A stretch of DNA of 14,432 nucleotides from Larix sibirica (lineage: Eukaryota; Streptophyta; Pinopsida; Pinales; Pinaceae). How positions within the stretch are numbered: the stretch's first letter is position 1; each line of letters opens with the position of its first letter. Both the position numbers and the translations under genes were made by a program. Shown one piece after another: positions 9,456 through 14,432 of the stretch. The stretch lies in NCBI GenBank assembly GCA_004151065.3, contig NWUY0300106023.1:3404-17835 (forward strand), given 5' to 3'. The notes beneath the pieces were generated by a model. That model was not told where the DNA came from and ran no database searches. It saw only the letters and a list, made by a program, of their open reading frames with translations.

Positions 9456-10330
9456 CAGTTGTTTTGCACGTCGTGCCACTGAGAGTGCACACTTTTGCGA
9501 CCTCTACTGCTACTACTGTTTATTGCAAGCTCTGTCTTGCTAACAACAAGTTGCGGATGGTCTACCGAAACATCTAGTAGCTCAATTTTCCTCACGATTG
9601 ATGTTTCCCCCAACTCCAACTTGGACAACTTCTGCGTCAAGTGCTCATCGCTCCTCATTGTGTTTTGGTCTCTCAATTCTCCTTGTTGTTGATTGATGCC
9701 ATCGGGCATATTCATGGACGTTCCATCTGCCCCATCCAACCGTATGGAGGACATCTGTGGCATCCATCCCAACTTCCCCTTTGGCATCATCGATACACTC
9801 CAAGCCTGAGTCTTCTCCAAGAACATCAAACAACCTTTGAATGCCACCAGCACAGCCTTGGCTAACTTCAAAAAGTCTTTCCCAAGTACCACGGAATGGT
9901 CATCTATCGGTGCCATAGCAAATTCCATTTTGTCGTACCAATCACCAACTCATATGGGAGTTGCACGAACCATCCCATCCACTGGTTTCACCATTCCATT
10001 CACTACCTTGAATGTTGCTTGGATTCCTTCAACCTTGTTGTGAAGTGAGCGTGCAGTCTTGATGCTCACAAATTTGTGGGTGGCACCCGTGTCCACTAAC
10101 GTGGCTAATTTCAACCCACTCACCGTTGCATTCACAAAAATAAGACCTGGATGATTTTCATCGACATGCAACTTTCCCAGACCTGTTGTCAAAGCACTCA
10201 CCACTTCCAAGACTTCGTCCGAAGATTGTTGCACTTGGGCCTTATTCCAAGCCAGCGTCACCGCAGTTGGTCTCTTTTGGACTGCACCCAAATGACTCAC
10301 CAACTCTTCCTTCAATGGAAAAGTCCACAT
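9455..10330 (-). pseudogene. E1 retropepsin-like aspartic protease region
   Basis: One minus frame spans the region with a single in-frame TGA at 9950-9952. From the right: an LKEELVSHLGAVQKRP linker just after the zinc knuckle, a protease strand LIFVNATVSGLKLATLVDTG with the catalytic DTG at 10085-10093 (Asp codon 10091-10093), then VGDWYDKMEF and the flap/hydrophobic block DDHSVVLGKDFLKLAKAV (about 9900-9855) that closes the domain. This is the usual plant Ty3/gypsy retropepsin that processes Gag. After the domain come about 140 residues of Gln/Ser/Glu-rich sequence without RT motifs, ending RKSVHSQWHDVQNN. The TGA sits where CGA is a likely ancestor, in line with methyl-C decay (inference). 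Upstream coding is in another frame. Confidence 0.75.
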
Positions 10331-10365
10331 GAGCTGTGGTATCCTTCACAAATATAGAAACCTAC
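10324..10365 (-). pseudogene. E1 degenerate gag zinc knuckle
   Basis: The minus strand reads FYICEGYHSS and then, after an apparent one-base frame change, FPLKEEL. Compared with the plant gag pattern C-x2-C-x3-H-x4-C-P, the second Cys and the His remain. The first and last Cys positions read Phe, and the frame breaks inside the motif. It directly precedes the protease linker, as expected. The identification leans on this position. Confidence 0.5.
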
Positions 10366-10782
10366 TTTTCTACTCGGATTCCTAGATTCCTTTGGCTACA
10401 TTGGCGTGCTCTCTTGGGCGTCATTCACTAAACGAAGTGACCCCAGCCTGCGCACCTCCCAAGCCTTCACTTGGTTTTCTAACGCCTCCAAGTTCCGCAT
10501 CACTTATTTTCCTTGCACCTACATTTTCTCTATCCTTTCCTCATGCTTTTGGAACGTCTTCCCTAGCTCGCATCCCAACCATTATGCATATCTTGTCGCA
10601 GCTTCACTCTTGGTCTTCCATAGTGCATCTTCGTCATACACATCTTGTCGCAACTCTACCTGACAAAGACCAACCGAAGCTCGCAATAGTCTTGCCAATT
10701 TTGGTGGTGTGAGCCCTTGGCTTCCTGTTGAATCCTTGTCGAACTTTTGGGTGTGTCTCCTAAGTGTGACCTCCTGCCACAA
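10366..10782 (-). pseudogene. E1 gag N-terminal remnant (coiled-coil-like)
   Basis: The minus frame shows a segment TPPKLARLLRASVGLCQVEL, a Lys/Glu/Gln-rich stretch interrupted by stops (GKTFQKHEERIEKM, VMRNLEALENQVKAW), and then RKV just before the knuckle. Charged heptad-like spacing fits the coiled-coil N-terminus of plant Ty3/gypsy Gag. The conserved gag core (WW.. and SLKQ-type blocks seen in E2) is absent between this and the knuckle, so either it was deleted or this part diverged beyond recognition. Confidence 0.4.
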
Positions 10783-10785
10783 CAG

Positions 10786-11600
10786 AGTGAGAAGGTCAAC
10801 ATCCTTAAGTCAGAACTGATCCAAACGAAGAGCCAGCTAAATGGAATTGTGGGCAAATTCCAAGAGACCATCGACTAGGTGATAGCTTTGGAGTTGAAAG
10901 AACTTGTGAAGAAGGTGGAATGTTTGGATAATGCGGTAGGAACTCTCTAATGACACGTTTTGAACATAGAATGTCTGGAAGGCCATGTCGCGAAGCTTGA
11001 GGACTTAGTTCAGGACTTTCAAGCAAAGTTGAAGGGGCAAGATGAAACCATTGTTTTGCTAAAACAATCTTTGGAAAACGGGCATGGTGCGACAGCAACA
11101 ATAAAGATAAGGATAAAAAAACCAGAACCATATGATGGTACCCGAGATGCCTAGTTTCTTGGAAATTTCTGTTGGAACGTTGATAGTACCTTGATCAGAT
11201 GAACGACAGTTCATATGAGGTAAAGTTCAACGTAGCAGCAATGTTCTTCACAGGGACCACCAAGTTGTGGTGGAGGAACCGAGCAGAGGATGTGGTTGTG
11301 AGGAAAGTATTGGACCAAATCGAAAACTGGAAGCAGATGAAGGTTTCTTTGAAGGAACAGTTTGGACCAGGGAACCAAGGATGGATTTCCCGCAATGGGT
11401 TATGAATTTGAAGCACAATGGAAGGATCCAAGCTTTTATCAAAGCATACCAAAGTCTTATGCTGGAAATCAAAGACATCTCTGAAGAAGACAAGCTTTAC
11501 CATTTCATGAAAGGCTTACAACCTTGGGCGAAAACGGGCGAAAACGGACCTGCATCGCCAAGGTGTAACGACTCTGGCATCAGCGATCACGACAGCTAGC
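10786..11600 (+). pseudogene. E2 gag (coiled coil plus Retrotrans_gag-like core)
   Basis: The frame from 10786 gives a leucine- and charge-rich coiled coil (KVNILKSELIQTKSQL; LEDLVQDFQAKLKGQDETI), then KPEPYDGTRDA at 11122-11151, typical of the gag core entry. Stops lie at 10876-10878, 10948-10953 (TAA TGA) and 11152-11154. The core continues in a shifted frame with FNVAAMFFTGTTKLWWRNRA and ENWKQMKVSLKEQFGPGN (about 11225-11375). After another frame change come VMNLKHNGRIQAFIKAYQSL and ISEEDKLYHFMKGLQPWAKT (about 11395-11535), and after a 10-bp duplication LHRQGVTTLASAITTAS. These are the blocks of the plant Ty3/gypsy gag family. Gag would form the virus-like particle. At least four disabling changes are visible. 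Confidence 0.8.
11527..11546 (+). repeat. 10-bp tandem duplication in E2 gag
   Basis: ggcgaaaacg occurs twice in a row (11527-11536, 11537-11546). The protein is in register before it (LQPWAKT) and in another frame after it (LHRQGVTTLASA), so the duplication itself caused the frameshift. Confidence 0.85.
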
Positions 11601-11610
11601 TGATAAACTA

Positions 11611-12042
11611 TTGGACTATCGAGCAGACGGAAAGGATGAGTCCAAGGAAGTTAAATACAGCGGTGACAAGGCTCACGGAAGGTTCAAGAAGAAGTTCAAG
11701 GGGAAACCGAAGCATGGTGCAAAGTGCGAGGATGAAACGGTCAAGGGTGTGGAGAAACCCAAAGAAAAGAGATCGATTTCATGTCATATTTGTGCCAAAG
11801 ACCATTATTCCAAGAACTGTCCACTCAGACCACAAAAGTTGGTTGCGGTGGAGCACGTGGACAAGCCTAGTGTAGGAGTGCTGCAAGTTTTAAACGTTAT
11901 TCTAGAGCACAAACCAGCGACAGCACAAGATATTGACTACACTAACTTGTGTTACGTGCCCACGGAAGTGAATGGAAATCAAGTTGTCGATTTGGTGGAT
12001 AGCGCTGCGACGCACAATTTTATCAAAAACGAAGTTGCATAG
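11611..12042 (+). pseudogene. E2 zinc knuckle and first half of aspartic protease
   Basis: An open frame of 143 codons. It begins in the basic linker after gag (KAHGRFKKKFKGKPK) and has an intact knuckle CHICAKDHYSKNC at 11782-11820 (C-x2-C-x3-H-x4-C, the spacing common in plant Ty3/gypsy Gag). It then enters the protease: LCYVPTEVNGNQVVDLVDSA, with the catalytic Asp at 11998-12000. The motif reads D-S-A rather than D-S/T-G, because a GCT codon sits at 12004-12006. The frame ends at a TAG (12040-12042) inside the expected EVA-R-RLGL stretch, and a 41-bp duplication follows at once. The knuckle would bind RNA in Gag; the protease would mature it. Confidence 0.8.
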
Positions 12043-12045
12043 AGG

Positions 12046-12127
12046 CTTGGATTGCAGATTGAGCCAGGATATTCTTTTTTCACAGCCTTGGATTGCAGAT
12101 TGAGCCAGGATATTCTTCTTTCAAGGC
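12046..12127 (+). repeat. 41-bp tandem duplication in E2 protease
   Basis: cttggattgcagattgagcc and the following bases repeat at 12046-12086 and 12087-12127 with only a few differences near the end of the unit. Since 41 is not a multiple of three, it shifts the frame in the middle of the protease domain. Confidence 0.9.
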
Positions 12128-12330
12128 TGTGAACTCAAGCAAAGAGAAGGTGGTTGGGCAGGCCAATCGCATGTCTTTGCAGAGGAGAATGGGCAGGTGA
12201 GAGAAAATTCATGATTCTGCCATTGGATGATTTTGAGGTCATCCTTGGGAAGGAATTCATGAAGAGAGCTAAGGAAGCTCCTATGCCACACTTAGAGTGT
12301 TTGGCCTTTCATTCGCGAGAAGTCTCGTTT
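12128..12330 (+). pseudogene. E2 second half of aspartic protease
   Basis: After the 41-bp duplication the reading resumes as VNSSKEKVVGQANRMSLQ. It shifts again near 12180, then reads GEWAGERKFMILPLDDFEVI and LGKEFMKRAKEAPMPHLE (12184-12300). This is the conserved flap/ILG block that closes a plant retropepsin (ILG codons 12241-12249). In autonomous relatives this block is followed by a linker and RT; here it is followed only by the short tail. Confidence 0.7.
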
Positions 12331-12332
12331 CC

Positions 12333-12392
12333 TGTGCGAACAGTGACAAAACCACAACTCATATATTGTGCAAACAGTGGAGAAACCACAAC
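12333..12392 (+). repeat. 34-bp imperfect tandem duplication in E2 tail
   Basis: tgtgcgaacagtgacaaaac-type sequence at 12333-12358 recurs at 12367-12392 as tgtgcaaacagtggagaaac-type sequence, a period of 34. It switches the frame from the protease reading to the tail reading. Confidence 0.7.
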
Positions 12393-12643
12393 AAAGGGGT
12401 ACAGTCACATCTATGGCAGCGACATCTTTCGTAGGTGTTGTAGGTTTCCACAAGGTTGTGACCAATGGACAAGGCAAAGAAGGAATTTTGGATGGTGCGG
12501 TGTTGGACCCGGCTAGCAAGGAGTCAGTCGTTCGGTTGGAAGAATGCACAAGTACCATGGAGAAGATTATGGATTCAACCAAGACAAGTACTTTGGATAA
12601 ACTTGCCGAAATCTGCTCGGACATGGGAAAGAATCAAGGGTGA
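12368..12643 (+). pseudogene. E2 C-terminal tail after protease
   Basis: A 91-codon frame after the 34-bp duplication: QTVEKPQQRGTVTSMAATSF, then a Val/Gly-rich part, then an acidic, Thr/Ser/Lys-rich end (LEECTSTMEKIMDSTKT, LDKLAEICSDMGKNQG). It stops at a TGA at 12641-12643, about nine bases before the proposed LTR start. I do not recognise a domain. No RT or integrase motif is present. Confidence 0.5.
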
Positions 12644-12652
12644 AAGATGGGG
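12642..12652 (+). other. Candidate polypurine tract of E2
   Basis: gaaagatgggg is followed by TGTGTTACCTCC, the arrangement expected at the start of a 3' LTR. The tract is short and contains one T, so it is weaker than that of E1. Confidence 0.4.
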
Positions 12653-13380
12653 TGTGTTACCTCCTAAGTTTCACTTAGGTGGATTTTTAGTTGAGCCATC
12701 AAAGATGGAACAACTTACTTGTTCATTCAAAAGTATATTGGGCCATTTTTTGGCTATTTTTATTTTTTCACATGTTTATACCCCACGGGGAATTGTAATA
12801 AATGATTTAGCATGATGAACTTATGTAAAAGGTTTGGATTTCTTAGGAATTAGTCATCAATACATTACTCTATAGTGTTTTTTCTTTGTTAATTATATGT
12901 TGTTTTTTAACGACTTATAATTTTAGAGTTTTTCACTCAATCCTCCAAAGTTGGAGTAATTGTCTTGGTGGTTAGGCCTTAGGAGGTTATTAAAGTCTAG
13001 GCATGTATGTATATTATATACCAATCATCAATTTTGAGTCACATTAACATGCAGGAAGTCCCCACTAGGTTTATTTTATTTTTCGCTAATAAAAAATTTT
13101 CCTGTAAAAACGAAGAATTTTTAATGTTTTAATTGTACAAAATAAAAAAAGTCATAAAAGTGGTGTTAGGTGGTGGAATTGGCCATGGGGGTGCTCATTT
13201 TATAACCCAGGGCACCGACTTAACCCATGAACCCACTTTTGAGAGAAAAATTGTGATTATTTATCACCAAAAATGCTTCTCTCGAAAAAGGCAAAAAAGA
13301 CCAAATAAATGGCCAAAAAAGACAAAAATCAGCATTCCTAAATCAAAAGAAATTTGTCTAGGACATGATTTCAGTTGACT
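12653..13380. other. Possible start of E2 3' LTR, then AT-rich DNA
   Basis: No gene. An AATAAA lies at 12797-12802, downstream of tttatacccc, which could act as an LTR TATA-like element. A perfect 10-base inverted repeat acctcctaag/cttaggaggt lies at 12659-12668 and 12978-12987. The LTR end cannot be placed, because no partner LTR exists here. The 81-codon plus-strand frame at 13133-13378 is Lys-rich and matches no family I know. Confidence 0.35.
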
Positions 13381-14432
13381 GCAGTGGTGGCAATCTAGTC
13401 TGGAGTTGAAGGCGAGTCAGTGAACGAGCCAAGCTGTTGATTTGGGATTTGATTGAGATACCAATCATAGAGGGGTGCATTTCATGATAGAGAGGGTGCA
13501 CTTCTTTGGGTTGTGTGGCGAAATTTGAGAGGAAGGGCGATCTACTTGTTGAGAGGTGGTGCCTACCTCTTTTTGTTAACTAACACTCACTCCCAACTCA
13601 ACTCTAGACTCACTCCACTTCACTCTGGTGATCTGGCACTCAACTAATACGCCCCCAGGCTCTCTTTTTGCTCTTTAAGCAAGGCTTTGGTTCCTCATTT
13701 CTCATGGTCAGAGGGTGGAATCCCTACTGAAGCTCTGAGCTCATTTGTAATATTTTTATTGATGAATAGAAAGGATTTGGAGGTCCATGGTGTGTTGCAT
13801 GAGTTTGTGGATGAAGATTATAAGTGGTATATGAGGTAACTGTGTTGCTATTTTGCTTTGCTTCCTGTGGTTATTAATCTGGCCTTATGGAGAGTTGCTA
13901 TCAACTCGTAGGGTGAATGATTCTAGTTTGATTTCATTTACTATTTTTCTAAGCTCAGAGATTTAGGATTTGCATGTACTATTTGTTTATTTGCATGCTA
14001 TTCTAACCTCTTGTGTAGGAAGTACCAGATCTAATCCCCTTATTTGCAAGCACTGTTAGCTGTGCAAGTTTTCTAGTTCGAAGAGGTGACTGATCTAGTT
14101 TGACTCTTCCATCTCTTCAAACACTTTCAGAAGGACATATTCCCTCTGCTTCCCATCGTTGGATTCCATAGATCTGGACATTCAGCTTGAGTTCTCTTCT
14201 TCTTCCCTCTCTCCTTCATGTTTAAATTTCAAATTCTTTTGCTTCTGGTCTGGCATGCTTAGCTAATTAGTGGTTTTTTTAGAAGATCTAAAGCTATTTT
14301 ACTAAGTATGCTTTCTTTTAGCTAGATCCAATTATTCAAGCTCCATTTTTAGTAGATCTAGTCTTCATTTTAATACTTAGTTCTTTCTTAGGATTATCCT
14401 TTTCAAGTACTTATATATTTTTATGCTTTTAA
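13381..14432. other. Intergenic DNA, no gene seen
   Basis: All frames are short. A small direct repeat tagag(a)ggggtgca/tagagagggtgca occurs at about 13468-13502. The last 400 bases are T-rich and contain several gatct sites. It could be an intron or untranslated part of a gene beyond the right edge, but nothing in the sequence establishes that. Confidence 0.5.

Larger units (their letters stand above)
6774..10782 (-). mobile_element. E1: decayed Ty3/gypsy-type LTR element with gag remnant, protease and an extra ORF
   Basis: Reading right to left: a gag N-terminal remnant, a degenerate zinc knuckle, a retropepsin, an unidentified extra reading frame, a polypurine tract at 8094-8107 and a candidate 3' LTR at 6774-8093. 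The coding strand is G-rich over the whole stretch, unlike the AT-rich flanks, which supports one minus-strand unit. No reverse transcriptase, RNase H or integrase motifs appear in the roughly 1.8 kb between protease and PPT, so it looks non-autonomous. No 5' LTR or tRNA primer-binding site was found; the right end meets element E2 head-to-head. The outer limits are approximate. Confidence 0.6.
10786..12652 (+). mobile_element. E2: decayed Ty3/gypsy-type gag-protease element
   Basis: Plus-strand order: gag coiled coil, gag core, CCHC knuckle, retropepsin, tail ending at a TGA (12641-12643), then a PPT-like purine run (12642-12652). RT, RNase H and integrase are absent: only about 350 bases separate protease and PPT. 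Coding is broken by point stops, a probable one-base deletion, another frame change near 11385 and tandem duplications of 10, 41 and 34 bp. No 5' LTR is seen; the left end abuts E1. Its protein sequence differs clearly from E1 (DSAATHNF against DTGATHKF), so the two belong to different families. Confidence 0.6.

Noticed and set aside
10752-10775. tgtgtctcctaagtgtgacc as a possible 5' LTR start for E2, since it resembles 12653 onward
   Set aside because: Only a short stretch around ctcctaagt matches, and gag begins about 30 bases later, leaving no room for an LTR or primer-binding site.
13133-13378. 81-codon Lys-rich plus frame
   Set aside because: It starts in poly-A-like DNA, has no family resemblance and has no coding context.
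9037-13470. tRNA-Met primer-binding site (tggtatcag type) for E1 or E2
   Set aside because: Scanning both strands gave only partial matches in unsuitable positions, such as gagataccaatc near 13457 and ggataccaag near 8973.
1-14432. A previously undescribed functional multi-gene system
   Set aside because: Every recognisable coding region is a damaged retroelement fragment; no set of intact neighbouring genes exists to support such a claim.

Overview
The window reads as intergenic DNA from a plant nuclear genome, probably a flowering plant. It is AT-rich and dense in transposon remnants. There is no bacterial-type gene packing, and I see no intact host gene, tRNA, rRNA or CRISPR array. The organism call is inference. 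It rests on a DUF4283/zinc-knuckle protein of the kind carried as ORF1 by plant LINE elements, and on two Ty3/gypsy-type gag-protease remnants with plant-style gag motifs.

Left part (1-4170): two copies of the same minus-strand sequence lie as direct repeats (965-1886 and 3097-4022). Each has an AT-rich leader and the start of a DUF4283 ORF1. Copy 1 continues through the DUF4283 domain, a damaged CCHC knuckle and a Lys/Pro-rich tail to the left edge; any endonuclease/reverse transcriptase ORF would lie outside the window. Copy 2 stops inside DUF4283. Each copy carries its own frameshift. Copy 2 is bounded by three copies of a short repeat able to form a small hairpin.

Middle (4170-6770): AT-rich DNA with no convincing gene. 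It holds a 244-bp tandem duplication (about 4999-5487) and a long imperfect hairpin (6344-6413).

Element E1 (about 6774-10782, minus strand): a decayed Ty3/gypsy-type element. From its 5' end (right) it has a coiled-coil-like gag N-terminus, a degenerate zinc knuckle, a retropepsin with an intact DTGA motif, an unrecognised acidic/basic extra reading frame, a polypurine tract (8094-8107) and one candidate 3' LTR of about 1,320 bp with a TATA box. I see no gag core, reverse transcriptase, RNase H or integrase.

Element E2 (about 10786-12652, plus strand): a second, different gag-protease element lying head-to-head with E1. It has a gag coiled coil, a recognisable gag core, an intact C-x2-C-x3-H-x4-C knuckle, a retropepsin whose catalytic DSG/DTG reads DSA, and a C-terminal tail ending just before a PPT-like purine run. 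It is broken by stops, a probable one-base deletion and three short out-of-frame tandem duplications. It too lacks RT and integrase.

Right part (12653-14432): AT-rich flank, possibly including the start of E2's 3' LTR, then non-coding DNA. Nothing here looks like a functional host pathway. The points of interest are the paired gag-protease-only elements, their head-to-head junction, E1's extra ORF and the duplication-driven decay.
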